64,000 bases of DNA from Clostridiales bacterium (GCA_004553575.1 SFLA01000001.1:77742-141741); one strand, 5' to 3'; shown: positions 48,721-59,969, counted from the stretch's first letter. The notes: a model not told the origin generated them from the sequence alone. Program-made: numbers and translations.

Positions 48721-50163
48721 TTGAAAAGATTTATATCCGCGGCGGCATGCTTTCTCGCGCTGCTGCTTCTTCTTCCGTCTCTGACGGTATACGCATCCGG
48801 TCCGGATATTGCTCCGGGCTGTATGGCGGTCGTATATAACCCGCAGTCCGGAAAGTTTCTGTTTTCGCAGAACGGCGGCGGTTCGACCGAGCCCACCGTC
48901 ACCGCAAAAATGGTGGCTCTGCTGTTAATTTACGCAGAATTCCGCACGGATATGAGCGCCGAGATCACCGTAACCGCCGAATCGATACGCAACGTCGGAA
49001 CGGCGTACGACACCTCGACTCCCATGATCGGACTTACCTCCGGCAGTACCTTCACCGCGCAGGAGCTTATCTCGTGCGCGGCGGTCAGTTGGGCAAACGA
49101 CTGCATAAACCCTCTGATCTACGCCCTTTGCGCCCGGCAGGGAATCGAATATTCGGATTTCGACGAGAAAATGACCGAATACGCCGAATCTTTAGGCTGT
49201 AAGGCTACGCTTTATAAAGAGCCGCTCGGCAGAGCCGGACGCGGAAGCAAAACCACCGCCGAGGACGTCGCTCTTATCTGCTCGGAGTTCTATAACTGCT
49301 ACGATCTTCTTTCGCTTTCCTCTGCAGGTTATTATTCGCTTCGCGGTTCCACGATACATAACCGCAACTATCTGTTTTCCGAACGCATTGTCTCCGGCTG
49401 TACGCTGGGAGGTATGCGCGGAATGTGCGCCGGCCAGTATGCTTCATCCGGCGGATATTGCCTGTGCAGCGCCTATGATTACGGCGCGCTTACCTATATT
49501 TTCGTTATAATGAACGGCGGCATCCTTCTTTTCGACGAGGAAGGCAACCGTTATTTCAATCCTTCCGCCAATCCGTATGCCGATATTTCCGCGCTCCGCA
49601 CCTGGGTAACTGCGGAATACGGCTACGTTACCCTTTGCGAGAAGGGCGATGCGGTCGCCGAGCTTACGGCAGACCGCGCCCAGGGCACCGACCATCTCGT
49701 ACTCTCCGCGAGCGAGACGGTACGGGTTCTGCTCGAATCGTCTTACTCCGAAGCGGATATTACCGAAAGAATCAACTACGATCTCTCCCGTATCACTTCT
49801 TCCCGTGACAGCTCCGGCAAAACGATATACACCATTTCGGCTCCCGTAACGAAAGGAGAAACCCTCGGCATGATAAGCTATCTGTACAACGGTGAGGTTA
49901 TCGGCTCCTCGCCTCTGGTCGCCTCCGACAATCTCGACACCGATACGGTTCTCGATTTCTTCGATAAAGCAAAGGAAATGCTCTTCAGCCCCACCGCACT
50001 GACCATCTTCAGGGTTCTGCTTATTCTTGCGGCGCTGTATGTCGCATACTGTATTGCCGCATTTACCGTCCGGGTAGTAAAAAAAGTAAAGAAAGACGCG
50101 GCCGAAACAAAAAAGCAGCAGAAATACGGCGGCAAAGCCACGTCCCGAAAAAAGCCGCGCTGA
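48721..50163 (+). CDS. Peptidase S11-like protein with altered catalytic motifs
   Basis: A 480-aa protein related to DacF, starting at TTG 48721 with GGAGG five bases upstream. Signal peptide residues 1-25; a membrane helix near residues 422-447 (TIFRVLLILAALYVAYCIAA) and a Lys-rich tail are added relative to DacF. By alignment with the paralogue at 15.2 kb, the SxxK motif is V60-T-A-K63 (Ser replaced by Val), SGN is WAN in VSWANDC, and KTG is MRG in LGGMRGMC. I therefore infer loss of carboxypeptidase activity, so it may bind muropeptides or stem peptides without cutting. Extracellular with a C-terminal anchor. Confidence 0.88.
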   Translation: MKRFISAAACFLALLLLLPSLTVYASGPDIAPGCMAVVYNPQSGKFLFSQNGGGSTEPTVTAKMVALLLIYAEFRTDMSAEITVTAESIRNVGTAYDTSTPMIGLTSGSTFTAQELISCAAVSWANDCINPLIYALCARQGIEYSDFDEKMTEYAESLGCKATLYKEPLGRAGRGSKTTAEDVALICSEFYNCYDLLSLSSAGYYSLRGSTIHNRNYLFSERIVSGCTLGGMRGMCAGQYASSGGYCLCSAYDYGALTYIFVIMNGGILLFDEEGNRYFNPSANPYADISALRTWVTAEYGYVTLCEKGDAVAELTADRAQGTDHLVLSASETVRVLLESSYSEADITERINYDLSRITSSRDSSGKTIYTISAPVTKGETLGMISYLYNGEVIGSSPLVASDNLDTDTVLDFFDKAKEMLFSPTALTIFRVLLILAALYVAYCIAAFTVRVVKKVKKDAAETKKQQKYGGKATSRKKPR

Positions 50164-50215
50164 CCGTCCCGGTTTTAACATATTGTGAACATATTATTAA
50201 TTTTCTGCTGTCCTA

Positions 50216-50244
50216 TTGCATAAATTTCGGCCCTGTGTTATTAT
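50216..50244 (+). promoter_or_regulatory. secG promoter
   Basis: TTGCAT (50216-50221), 17-bp spacer, TATTAT (50239-50244), start near 50251; a CGGAGG ribosome-binding site precedes the ATG at 50326. Confidence 0.78.
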
Positions 50245-50325
50245 ATGCTATGCGTCTGCGCCCGCCGCAGTCGAAAACCGACTACATTCTGCCGGCATTA
50301 TGCCGCGCAACGGAGGAAAATATAC

Positions 50326-50706
50326 ATGAACGTTCTTACTCTGATACTCGCTCTGCTCACCCTGGCAGACTGCATTCTCATTATAGTTCTTGTCGCACTC
50401 CAGAACAGCAAGAAGGGCCTTTCCGGCGTTATTACCGGCGGCAGCGGAGACAGCTATTACGACAGAAACAAGGGCCTTACCAAGGAAGAAAAACTTAACA
50501 AGGGCACCGCCGCAGCCTGCATTGTTCTTGCACTGCTTATGTTGGGACTGTTCCTTTCGCAGTATAAGCCGTCCGCAGATAAGCCCGACACATCCGACAC
50601 TTCCGTGACCGAGAGCACCGACGTTTCCGATGTTTCCGATGTTTCCGCCGCAGACGCTTCAGGCGATGCCTCTGCAGATACGGCTTCCGGTTCCGTTTCG
50701 GAGTAA
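50326..50706 (+). CDS. secG: Preprotein translocase subunit SecG with acidic tail
   Basis: Small membrane subunit of the SecYEG channel. Two helices frame the conserved loop: LTLILALLTLADCILIIVLV, then LQNSKKGLSGVITGGSGDSY (the family motif), and AAACIVLALLMLGLFLSQYK. At 126 aa it is about 50 aa longer than usual. The extra C-terminal tail, about residues 82-126, is almost only Asp, Ser, Thr, Val and Ala, with short repeats (VSDVSDVS, DASGDASADTAS). It is predicted to be disordered and, by topology, probably cytosolic or periplasmic depending on helix orientation. Monocistronic, with its own promoter and terminator. Confidence 0.93.
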   Translation: MNVLTLILALLTLADCILIIVLVALQNSKKGLSGVITGGSGDSYYDRNKGLTKEEKLNKGTAAACIVLALLMLGLFLSQYKPSADKPDTSDTSVTESTDVSDVSDVSAADASGDASADTASGSVSE

Positions 50707-50728
50707 GTTTAACAAACCGTAAATTATA

Positions 50729-50758
50729 ACGCCCCCTTATTGCAAGGGGGCGTTCTTT
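50729..50758 (+). terminator. secG terminator
   Basis: ACGCCCCCTT (50729-50738), loop ATTGC, AAGGGGGCGT (50744-50753), 10 bp, followed by TCTTTG. It ends nine bases before the first parS site. Confidence 0.88.
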
Positions 50759-50767
50759 GTGTTAAGA

Positions 50768-50783
50768 TGTTTCACGTGAAACA
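50768..50783. promoter_or_regulatory. parS site 1 (ParB/Spo0J binding)
   Basis: TGTTTCACGTGAAACA is the exact 16-bp Firmicutes parS palindrome. It lies about 11.6 kb from the dnaA-dnaN origin, typical for parS, and immediately downstream of the secG terminator. Confidence 0.95.
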
Positions 50784-50807
50784 CGGGCGGAAAGCGGTTT
50801 TCCGTAT

Positions 50808-50823
50808 TGTTTCACGTGAAACG
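50808..50823. promoter_or_regulatory. parS site 2 (ParB/Spo0J binding)
   Basis: TGTTTCACGTGAAACG differs from the ideal site only in the last base. Its centre is 40 bp from site 1. Both sites lie in the 5' leader of the next gene; read in frame they spell FHVKH and VSRET, which shows that the upstream in-frame extension of that gene is not coding. Confidence 0.9.
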
Positions 50824-50835
50824 GGAGTGCTTGTT

Positions 50836-52236
50836 ATGAAAAAAATTATATGCGCCCTGCTGCTTGCCGTGTGCCTGCCGCTTGCCGCCTGCGCCGCAGA
50901 TATACCGGACACCAGTGAGCCCGACAGGTCGGACGACGAAAGCAAGGCGGGAACGATATCCGTTCCTCTGGACGTTCTGCCTGACATGGAGTATAACCAG
51001 AGCGAGTTTGTTATCTGGACTACCGAGCCTTCGGTAGTTACCGAAAACGACGCCGTTGCCTCAAGCATTTCAAAAGTGTTTGCGGAGCGCACCGATGAGC
51101 TTGAAAACAAGTTCGACGTTGCAATTTCGGCAGTCGTTATGAGCAAGTCCGAGATTCTGTCCTCGCTTCGAAGCGGCAAGGCCGCCGGGACAGGCGGCTG
51201 CGACCTTATCCTTATGCCTTCCGACTCTGCCGGAACGGCGGCGGCAGAGGGCTGTCTTGCCAACATGTGGTCACTGCCTTATTTTTCCGCCGCGGCGAAA
51301 TCTCTTGACGGGCTGGCAGAGGAGCAAACAATCAACAACTCGCTGTATATGCTGGCTTCGAACGACAGCTTTGCGGCGCAGAATGCGGTTTCCGTGTATT
51401 ACAACCGCGATATAATATCGAAGAACGGACTTAAGGACCCCTATTACGCCGTGATTAACGGTACATGGACCGTAGATCTGATGCTCGAATATATAAAAGC
51501 CTGCTCGACGGTTGCGGACAAGCGTTCCCCGGATATCAAGACCGATACCTTCGGATTTACCTGCGAGGGGCTTGATTACACGGATCTTATCAATTCCGTT
51601 TGGAACGGCTCCGGAATCGAATACTTCGGAGCGACAATGGGAAGACCGATATATGCGGAGTTTGACGAGTCAAGAGGAAAGGCTGCCACTGCCGCCGCAA
51701 AAGCTCTTATCGACAGCAACACGCTGCTTTACGACAAATCGGTAAACGGAAGCGACGTTTTCCTTTCCGGAAGAGTCGTGTTCTGCCTTACCGTGTTTAA
51801 CCGGTATCTTACCGACGGTTCACTTAGCGGCATGAACTGGGGCATCGCTCCGATGCCGAAAACCGAATCCGGCCAGGAGGGGTATTCCTGCATGCTGCCG
51901 GAGGCGCTCTGCCTGTGTGTGCCAGCCGGTACCGCAGATTCGGAGCGGGCGGGTCTGCTGCTCTCCGGATGGATTATTGCTTCGGGCGAGGCGGAGGACG
52001 CTCTGCTGAAATTCTATATAACCTACTGCTCAACCGATAATATGAACACGGTGATGATGCAGACCGTGTTTGATTCGGTTCAGTTCACCAAGACCGAGCT
52101 TTACAGCGGTATATACCGCATAAACGAGGTCGGGCGCAAGCTTATTGCCGCTTCGGTCACCGACGGAATAGATCTGCTTAAGTATATACGCTGGCAGGAT
52201 TCATATGTTACCGCCGCAATGGAAAAATTTAAATAA
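50836..52236 (+). CDS. Orphan extracellular solute-binding lipoprotein
   Basis: A 466-aa ABC-type solute-binding lipoprotein of the family 1 (sugar-binding) kind. Start ATG 50836 after GGGAG; the signal peptide MKKIICALLLAVCLPLAACA has lipobox LAAC (Cys at about residue 19). The mature chain has CDLILMPSDSAGTAAAEG, NSLYMLASNDSFAAQNAVSV, a YYNRDIISKNGLKDPYYAV block and TWTVDLMLEYIKAC, all typical. No permease or ATPase gene is adjacent, so its transporter is elsewhere, or it acts as a sensor. It ends 70 bp before pgk with a separate promoter between. Confidence 0.88.
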   Translation: MKKIICALLLAVCLPLAACAADIPDTSEPDRSDDESKAGTISVPLDVLPDMEYNQSEFVIWTTEPSVVTENDAVASSISKVFAERTDELENKFDVAISAVVMSKSEILSSLRSGKAAGTGGCDLILMPSDSAGTAAAEGCLANMWSLPYFSAAAKSLDGLAEEQTINNSLYMLASNDSFAAQNAVSVYYNRDIISKNGLKDPYYAVINGTWTVDLMLEYIKACSTVADKRSPDIKTDTFGFTCEGLDYTDLINSVWNGSGIEYFGATMGRPIYAEFDESRGKAATAAAKALIDSNTLLYDKSVNGSDVFLSGRVVFCLTVFNRYLTDGSLSGMNWGIAPMPKTESGQEGYSCMLPEALCLCVPAGTADSERAGLLLSGWIIASGEAEDALLKFYITYCSTDNMNTVMMQTVFDSVQFTKTELYSGIYRINEVGRKLIAASVTDGIDLLKYIRWQDSYVTAAMEKFK

Positions 52237-52239
52237 CTG

Positions 52240-52268
52240 TTGCTTTCCGTCCGCAAATATGCTACAAT
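52240..52268 (+). promoter_or_regulatory. Promoter of pgk-tpiA
   Basis: TTGCTT (52240-52245), 17-bp spacer, TACAAT (52263-52268), start near 52275 and a leader of about 31 nt. Confidence 0.75.
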
Positions 52269-52305
52269 CAGTAGTTGAGGTAAAATAATTTTTTGAGGTG
52301 AAATT

Positions 52306-53502
52306 ATGACCAACAAAAAATCAGTTGAGGATATCAACGTAAGCGGCAAGAAGGTTCTTGTTCGGTGCGATTTCAATGTACCGCTCAAGGACGGCGTCAT
52401 TACCGACGACAGCCGTATCCGCGGCGCACTTCCCACCATCAAGTATCTGCTTGCTAACGGCGCGGCAGTTATACTCTGCTCGCATCTCGGCCGTCCGAAG
52501 GGCGAATTCAACATGAAGTACTCCCTTGCTCCGGTCGCGGCAAAGCTTTCCGAATATCTCGGTATTCCCGTAACCCTTGCCAAGGATGTTATAGGCGAGG
52601 ATGCGCAGGCGAAAGCGGCCGCGCTCAAGAGCGGCGAGTGCATGCTGCTCGAGAATGTCCGTTTCCATGCAGAGGAAGAAAAGAACGACGCTGAATTTGC
52701 CAAAAAGCTCGCATCTTTGGCAGATATATATGTAAACGATGCATTCGGTACCGCTCACAGAGCGCATGCGTCGACCGCCGGCGTTGCCGATTATCTGCCC
52801 GCAGTCTGCGGATATCTTATCCAGAAGGAAATAACCGTTATGGGCAAGGCGCTTGCCGATCCCGACAGACCCTTTGTCGCAATACTCGGCGGCGCCAAGG
52901 TATCGGACAAGCTTAACGTCATAAACAACCTGCTTACCAAGGTCGACACTCTTATTATCGGCGGCGGAATGGCATACACCTTCCTCGCGGCGAAGGGATA
53001 TACCGTCGGAAAATCCCTTCTTGACGAGAGCAAGATAGATTATTGCCGCGAAATGCTCGCAAAGGCCGAGGAGAAGGGCGTAAAACTGCTGCTTCCGGTA
53101 GATACCGTATGCGCAAAGTCCTTCCCCGATCCCATTGACGCCGAGATCGAGACGGTAGTTGTGCCTGCCGATGCTATCCCCGACGATATGGAGGGTCTTG
53201 ATATCGGTCCGAAGACCAGAGAGCTGTTTGCCGATGCCGCCGCCTCCGCGAAGACGGTAGTATGGAACGGCCCGATGGGCGTTTTCGAGAACCCCGTGCT
53301 CGCCGCCGGAACCAAGGCTGTGGCTCAGGCGCTTGCGGATTCCGGAGCGATAACCATAGTCGGCGGCGGAGATTCCGCGGCGGCTTGCCAGTCCATGGGA
53401 TTCGGCGACAAGATTACTCACATTTCAACCGGCGGCGGAGCGTCGCTTGAGTTCCTCGAGGGCCTCGAGCTTCCGGGCATCGCCTGCCTTAACGACAAAT
53501 AA
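52306..53502 (+). CDS. pgk: Phosphoglycerate kinase
   Basis: Glycolytic enzyme transferring phosphate from 1,3-bisphosphoglycerate to ADP. The 398-aa protein has the signature [29 protein letters not shown], the hinge region [17 protein letters not shown] and the C-terminal GGGDSAAAC plus [15 protein letters not shown]. Together with tpiA (13 bp downstream) it forms a short glycolysis operon; gapdh is not next to it, and gpmI is in a separate operon at 10.4 kb. Confidence 0.97.
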   Translation: MTNKKSVEDINVSGKKVLVRCDFNVPLKDGVITDDSRIRGALPTIKYLLANGAAVILCSHLGRPKGEFNMKYSLAPVAAKLSEYLGIPVTLAKDVIGEDAQAKAAALKSGECMLLENVRFHAEEEKNDAEFAKKLASLADIYVNDAFGTAHRAHASTAGVADYLPAVCGYLIQKEITVMGKALADPDRPFVAILGGAKVSDKLNVINNLLTKVDTLIIGGGMAYTFLAAKGYTVGKSLLDESKIDYCREMLAKAEEKGVKLLLPVDTVCAKSFPDPIDAEIETVVVPADAIPDDMEGLDIGPKTRELFADAAASAKTVVWNGPMGVFENPVLAAGTKAVAQALADSGAITIVGGGDSAAACQSMGFGDKITHISTGGGASLEFLEGLELPGIACLNDK

Positions 53503-53515
53503 GGAGCGTCCCAGA

Positions 53516-54292
53516 ATGAACCGAGCATTAAGAAAAACCGTTATAGCCGGAAACTGGAAGATGAACAAGACCCCTTCCGAGGCGGTCGAGCTTATAAACG
53601 CCATAAAGGCAGAGCTTGCAGGCAAGAAAACCGACGGCTGTGAGATAGTCGCCTGCGTCCCGTATGTCGATCTTGTACCGGTAATCGAGGCGGCAAAGGG
53701 CAGCCCGATAAAGGTCGGTGCCGAAAATGTCCATTTTGCGGCGTCCGGCGCGTACACCGGCGAGATTTCCGCGGCCATGCTGTGCGAAATCGGAACCGAA
53801 TATGTAATTGTCGGCCATTCCGAGCGCAGGCAGTACTTCGGCGAAACCGACAATACCGTATCCGCCCGTCTTACCGCGGCTCTCGCGGCGGGGCTTAAGG
53901 TTATCCTCTGCGTGGGCGAGACCCTTGAGCAGCGCGAGCTGGGCGTCACCGCCGAAACGGTGTCGGCTCAGACCAAGATCGCGCTTTCCGGAATTACCGC
54001 CGAACAGCTTAAAAACGTAATTATCGCGTACGAGCCCGTATGGGCTATCGGCACCGGAAAGACCGCTACCGCCGACCAGGCTGACGAGGTTTGCGGAATA
54101 ATCCGCGGTGTTATCGCTTCCCTGTACGGCGAATCTTCCGCCGATGGCATTACCGTTCAGTACGGCGGATCCATGAACGCAAAGAACGCCGCAGAGCTTC
54201 TCGGCAAGCCCAATGTCGACGGAGGTCTTATCGGCGGAGCGTCGCTCAAGGCTCCCGACTTTGCGGCAATAATCGCGGCGGCAAACGCATAA
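53516..54292 (+). CDS. tpiA: Triosephosphate isomerase
   Basis: Interconverts dihydroxyacetone phosphate and glyceraldehyde-3-phosphate. The 258-aa protein starts at ATG 53516 (after AAGGAG), not at the frame open from inside pgk. It has the AGNWKMNKT start, catalytic His in IVGHSERRQYFGE, catalytic Glu in AYEPVWAIGTGKTA, and the loop QYGGSMNAKNAAELL. Its substrate dihydroxyacetone phosphate also feeds mgsA. Confidence 0.97.
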   Translation: MNRALRKTVIAGNWKMNKTPSEAVELINAIKAELAGKKTDGCEIVACVPYVDLVPVIEAAKGSPIKVGAENVHFAASGAYTGEISAAMLCEIGTEYVIVGHSERRQYFGETDNTVSARLTAALAAGLKVILCVGETLEQRELGVTAETVSAQTKIALSGITAEQLKNVIIAYEPVWAIGTGKTATADQADEVCGIIRGVIASLYGESSADGITVQYGGSMNAKNAAELLGKPNVDGGLIGGASLKAPDFAAIIAAANA

Positions 54293-54325
54293 AAAGTTCC
54301 CCTTACCAAAAGGCTGTAAACAGTT

Positions 54326-54365
54326 ATACCGGCTTTGTCTTAATAAGACAGAGCCGGTATTTTTT
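54326..54365 (+). terminator. Terminator of pgk-tpiA
   Basis: ATACCGGCT (54326-54334) pairs with AGCCGGTAT (54352-54360), with an inner GTCTTAATAAGAC stem, followed by TTTTTCG. Confidence 0.92.
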
Positions 54366-54413
54366 CGTAATTCTCCCGCTTCGCATCGTAAGCGATCGGA
54401 ATCCCGCCCGCAT

Positions 54414-54445
54414 CCCCAGAGGCAGGGTTATCCGTGCCTCGGGGG
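54414..54445. repeat. Hairpin of unknown role between the tpiA terminator and the small RNA
   Basis: CCCC-a-GAGGCA (54414-54424) pairs with TGCCTC-g-GGGG (54435-54445) around a 10-nt loop, with one A-G mismatch. No T-run follows on either strand. I assign no function. Confidence 0.5.
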
Positions 54446-54496
54446 ACGCTTTATGAAATGCGGTTTTTCGGTAAAAAGCTGCCCTACCCGCCGTGA

Positions 54497-54635
54497 AAAG
54501 AAAAAAAGAAAGACGCGCCAAGGGGGGAAAGACGCGTCTTTCGGGAAGATCTGCGTAAGGGGGGGAGTTACGCAGAAATTCCGTATGTGCCTAAAAAGGC
54601 TTAGAGATTGTCATATGTATCGTAGCTTTACCTAC
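54497..54635 (-). ncRNA. Candidate 6C-like small RNA with two C-rich hairpin loops
   Basis: A predicted minus-strand RNA of about 139 nt. From the 5' end it folds into GTAG-gtaaa-CTAC (54635-54622), GCCT-tttt-AGGC (54600-54589), CTGCGTAA with loop ctCCCCCCC and TTACGCAG (54575-54551), and a terminator stem AAAGACGCG/CGCGTCTTT (54541-54509) whose 15-nt loop holds CCCCCC, followed by CTTTTTTTCTTTT. Seven and six consecutive C in exposed loops resemble the actinobacterial 6C RNA, and the C-rich loops of RsaE/RoxS-type sRNAs that bind G-rich ribosome-binding sites. A promoter lies just upstream. No open reading frame with a start site is present. Confidence 0.72.
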
Positions 54636-54641
54636 GGGAGA

Positions 54642-54670
54642 AGTATATCACGGCGTAAGTTAAAAATCAA
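54642..54670 (-). promoter_or_regulatory. Promoter of the C-rich small RNA
   Basis: Minus strand TTGATT (54670-54665), 17-bp spacer, TATACT (54647-54642). The start falls at about 54635, the first base of the 5' hairpin. It begins only 17 bp after the stop of the phosphopantetheinyl transferase gene. Confidence 0.8.
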
Positions 54671-54686
54671 TAGTTTTTTTGTGCGA

Positions 54687-55226
54687 CTATTCGTTTCCGG
54701 CTATCGCAAAGATATAGTCTGAGCTTCCGGGGAAGTTCACCGCGAAGCGTTTTATCGGCACTCCGTTAACTTTTGAAAAGAACCTCTCGCCGTCGGTTAC
54801 CGAAAACGAAGGAAATTCCGAAAGCCCGCGTCCGGTGTATTTGACGTACGCCTCCTTGCGTACCCAAACCCGCGCAAATGCGGTCGGGTTTCCGTCGTTA
54901 TCGCGAACGTAATCGGCTTCCTCCTCGGAGAAGAAGCGCTCGGCTATCGCCGTATACTCGGGGTGATCTCCGGGAGAAAACCTTCCGAGATATTCGCCGT
55001 CGACGCCGACCGGCATATCGGAGAATACCACCACCATAACCGCACCCGTCGTCGTTACGGAGACATACTTTTCCGGCGTTACGCCGGTGACTGAAGGCTT
55101 TCCCTTTGACGAATACACCACCTCGGCTTCGGGGGTGCCGAAATACTCCCGCGCCTTCTCGTTAATCATTTCGTGGCGCCGGCTGCGGTCCGCAATGTTA
55201 TCAAGAATAAAGGTTTTGAACGCCAT
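54687..55226 (-). CDS. 4'-phosphopantetheinyl transferase (Sfp type)
   Basis: Transfers phosphopantetheine from CoA to carrier-protein serines. The 179-aa protein starts at ATG 55226 (GAGGAA eight bases upstream). Metal-binding motif: GVDGEYLGRF with D76 and E78; second motif: FARVWVRKEAYVKYTG with the W..KEA block at residues 121-126. It is shorter than Sfp (about 224 aa). No carrier protein, PKS or NRPS is nearby. It follows gyrA by 4 bp, an unusual partner. Confidence 0.9.
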   Translation of the reverse strand: MAFKTFILDNIADRSRRHEMINEKAREYFGTPEAEVVYSSKGKPSVTGVTPEKYVSVTTTGAVMVVVFSDMPVGVDGEYLGRFSPGDHPEYTAIAERFFSEEEADYVRDNDGNPTAFARVWVRKEAYVKYTGRGLSEFPSFSVTDGERFFSKVNGVPIKRFAVNFPGSSDYIFAIAGNE

Positions 55227-55230
55227 ATGC

Positions 55231-57774
55231 TTATTCCTCCTCGGTGACCGCGGCAACGGTGCCGTCGGTTTCATCTTCTGCGGCGTATTCCGCTTCGCCG
55301 TCTGCGGTATCGGTATCGGGGTCGGGTTTAACCCGTGCAAACCGCGCTATCGACGCGCCGTCGCCGGTACGCATTACGATAACTCCGGAAGCCGCACGGC
55401 CGTAAACGGGTATCTCGCCGACCGCAGTGCGGATAATAATGCCGCTGTCGGTAATAAGCATTATATCATCCTCGGGCCAGACCAGAGCAATGCCGCATAA
55501 CGGACCCGTCTTTCCGGTTACGCGGTGGCAGATCATTCCCTTGCCTCCGCGCTTCTGAAGGGTGTATTCGGAAATATCCGTGCGCTTTCCGTATCCTCCG
55601 GCGGTAACGGTAAGCAGTTTGACATCGTCGTCGTGATTTTCGGGTATCGCGGCGGCGCCGACGATATAATCGTCGCCGGTCAGGGTTACCGCGCGCACTC
55701 CGCGAGCCTGCCTGCCCATACAGCGGACATCGTTTTCGCTGAACCTTACCGACATTCCTTTGCGGGTGGCGCATATAATGTCGTCGTTGCCGTCGGTAAG
55801 CATAACGTAAAGCAGGTTATCGCCCTCGTCGAGGTTTATCGCGTAAAGGCCGGTGGTGCGGCGTGTGCGGTAATCGGTGAGTTTTACTCTTTTTATTACT
55901 CCCAGACGGGTAAGCAGAACAATGTATTTATCGTCGTCAAACCCGGCAACAGGTATTATTGCGGTAATCTTCTCGTTTTCGGCGAGCGAAAGCACGTTTA
56001 CGAGGTTGGTTCCCTTCGCCGTTCTCGATGCTTCGGGCACCTCGTAGCATTTCTTGAAATACATTCTGCCGAGATTCGAGAAAAACAGCAGATATTCGTG
56101 CGAATGCGATATTATAACATCTTCGACGAAGTCCTCGTCCTTGGTAGCCATTGCGGTTATGCCCTTTCCGCCGCGGCGCTGGGAGGAATAGGTGTCGCTC
56201 GGCAGACGCTTAACATAACCGTCGTGAGTGGCGGTGATAACGCATATCTCACGTTCGATAAGATCCTCTATAAGGATCTCGCTTTCCGCCTCTTCTATCG
56301 TGGTGCGGCGTTCGTCCCCGTATTTTGAGCGGATTTCCGCCATATCGTCCTTGATTATCTGAATAATCCGTCCCTCGTCCGAAAGAATGGCACGGTATTC
56401 GTCGATCATGCCGTAGAGCACGGCAAGACGGTTCTCGATCTTCTGCCTTTCCAGACCGGACAGCTTTCCGAGAGTCATGTCGACAATCGCCTGAGCCTGA
56501 ATGTCGGACAGTGCAAACCGCTCCATAAGTCTTACCTTGGAATCGGGTATGCTTTCCGACGACCTGATAATCTGTATTACCTCGTCTATATTGTCAATGG
56601 CTATCTTGTAGCCCTCGAATATATGCGCCTCGCGCTCCGCCTTTGCGAGATCAAACTTGACCCTGCGGGTTACGACCGACTTCTGGAATTCGACGTAATG
56701 CGAAAGCAGTTCCTTTAACCCGAGAGTCTTCGGCTCGCCGTTTACCAGAGCAAGCATATTTATCGCACAGGTGTCCTCGAGCTGGGTGTATTTGTACAGC
56801 AGATTAAGCACCACATCGCGGTTGACATCCTTTTTAAGGTCAATCACTATCCGCATTCCGTCTCGTCCGGATTCGTTCCGTATATCGGAAATACCTTCTA
56901 TACGCTTGTCCTTAACGAGCTGCGCCATGTACTCGAGCAGCATCGAACGGTTGACCTGATACGGCAGCTCGGTAACGATTATCGACGTTTTGCCGTGTTT
57001 TTCCTCGAAGTGGCATTTGGCGCGCACCTTAATCCTGCCGCGTCCGGTCATGTACGCTTCGTAAATGCCGGCGGTGCCGTGAATCGTTCCGTAGGTCGGG
57101 AAGTCCGGACCCTTAACAAACTGCATAAGATCCTTTACCGTGCAGTCCGGGTGATCCATAAGATAATCGGTCGCATCGATAACCTCGCACATATTGTGCG
57201 GCGGTATGTTGGTAGCCATTCCGACCGCTATACCGATCGAACCGTTAACCAGCAGGTTCGGATATCTGGACGGCAGGCAGACCGGCTCGAGCAGCTTGTT
57301 GTCGAAGTTGGGAACCATATCGACAACGTCCTTGTCGATATCCTGAAGCATTACATTGGCGAGCTTCGCCATTCTCGCTTCGGTATAACGGTAAGCCGCG
57401 GCTCCGTCTCCGTCGATATTACCGAAGTTTCCGTGACCCTCGACCAACGGATACCGCATCGAAAACGGCTGTGCAAGACGCACCAGCGCGTCGTATACCG
57501 CGCTGTCGCCGTGCGGATGATAATGACCGAGCACGTTACCGACGGTGGTAGCGGACTTTCTGAACGGCTTATCGTAGGTAAGATGATCGTCGTACATCGC
57601 ATACAGAATGCGGCGGTGGACGGGCTTAAGCCCGTCGCGCACATCAGGCAGCGCTCTGCCGACTATTACCGACATCGCGTATTCGATATAGGAGGTTTTT
57701 ATCTCCTTCTCTATACCGACATTCATTATCGCCTGATTTTCGTGTGAACTGTAATCGTAATCGTCGTGTGCCAT
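55231..57774 (-). CDS. gyrA: DNA gyrase subunit A
   Basis: Catalytic breakage-reunion subunit of DNA gyrase, 847 aa. The catalytic Tyr lies in [14 protein letters not shown], and the quinolone-determining region reads [20 protein letters not shown], with the Ser and Asp positions in their wild-type, drug-sensitive form. The GyrA box [13 protein letters not shown] confirms gyrase rather than topoisomerase IV, and a six-bladed C-terminal domain follows. The tail is acidic ([20 protein letters not shown]). It is 15 bp after gyrB. Confidence 0.97.
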   Translation of the reverse strand: MAHDDYDYSSHENQAIMNVGIEKEIKTSYIEYAMSVIVGRALPDVRDGLKPVHRRILYAMYDDHLTYDKPFRKSATTVGNVLGHYHPHGDSAVYDALVRLAQPFSMRYPLVEGHGNFGNIDGDGAAAYRYTEARMAKLANVMLQDIDKDVVDMVPNFDNKLLEPVCLPSRYPNLLVNGSIGIAVGMATNIPPHNMCEVIDATDYLMDHPDCTVKDLMQFVKGPDFPTYGTIHGTAGIYEAYMTGRGRIKVRAKCHFEEKHGKTSIIVTELPYQVNRSMLLEYMAQLVKDKRIEGISDIRNESGRDGMRIVIDLKKDVNRDVVLNLLYKYTQLEDTCAINMLALVNGEPKTLGLKELLSHYVEFQKSVVTRRVKFDLAKAEREAHIFEGYKIAIDNIDEVIQIIRSSESIPDSKVRLMERFALSDIQAQAIVDMTLGKLSGLERQKIENRLAVLYGMIDEYRAILSDEGRIIQIIKDDMAEIRSKYGDERRTTIEEAESEILIEDLIEREICVITATHDGYVKRLPSDTYSSQRRGGKGITAMATKDEDFVEDVIISHSHEYLLFFSNLGRMYFKKCYEVPEASRTAKGTNLVNVLSLAENEKITAIIPVAGFDDDKYIVLLTRLGVIKRVKLTDYRTRRTTGLYAINLDEGDNLLYVMLTDGNDDIICATRKGMSVRFSENDVRCMGRQARGVRAVTLTGDDYIVGAAAIPENHDDDVKLLTVTAGGYGKRTDISEYTLQKRGGKGMICHRVTGKTGPLCGIALVWPEDDIMLITDSGIIIRTAVGEIPVYGRAASGVIVMRTGDGASIARFARVKPDPDTDTADGEAEYAAEDETDGTVAAVTEEE

Positions 57775-57789
57775 GTTTACCTCCCCGCC

Positions 57790-59953
<2,164 letters not shown>

Positions 59954-59969
<16 letters not shown>

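Noticed and set aside
50740..52236. Longer frame for the solute-binding protein, starting at 50740
   Set aside because: It translates the secG terminator arm and two parS palindromes; the lipoprotein signal begins at 50836.
54559..54565. Run of G on the plus strand read as G-quadruplex or plus-strand RNA
   Set aside because: Only two G-runs, no plus-strand promoter or T-run; the minus strand has promoter and terminator, so the C-rich RNA explains it better.
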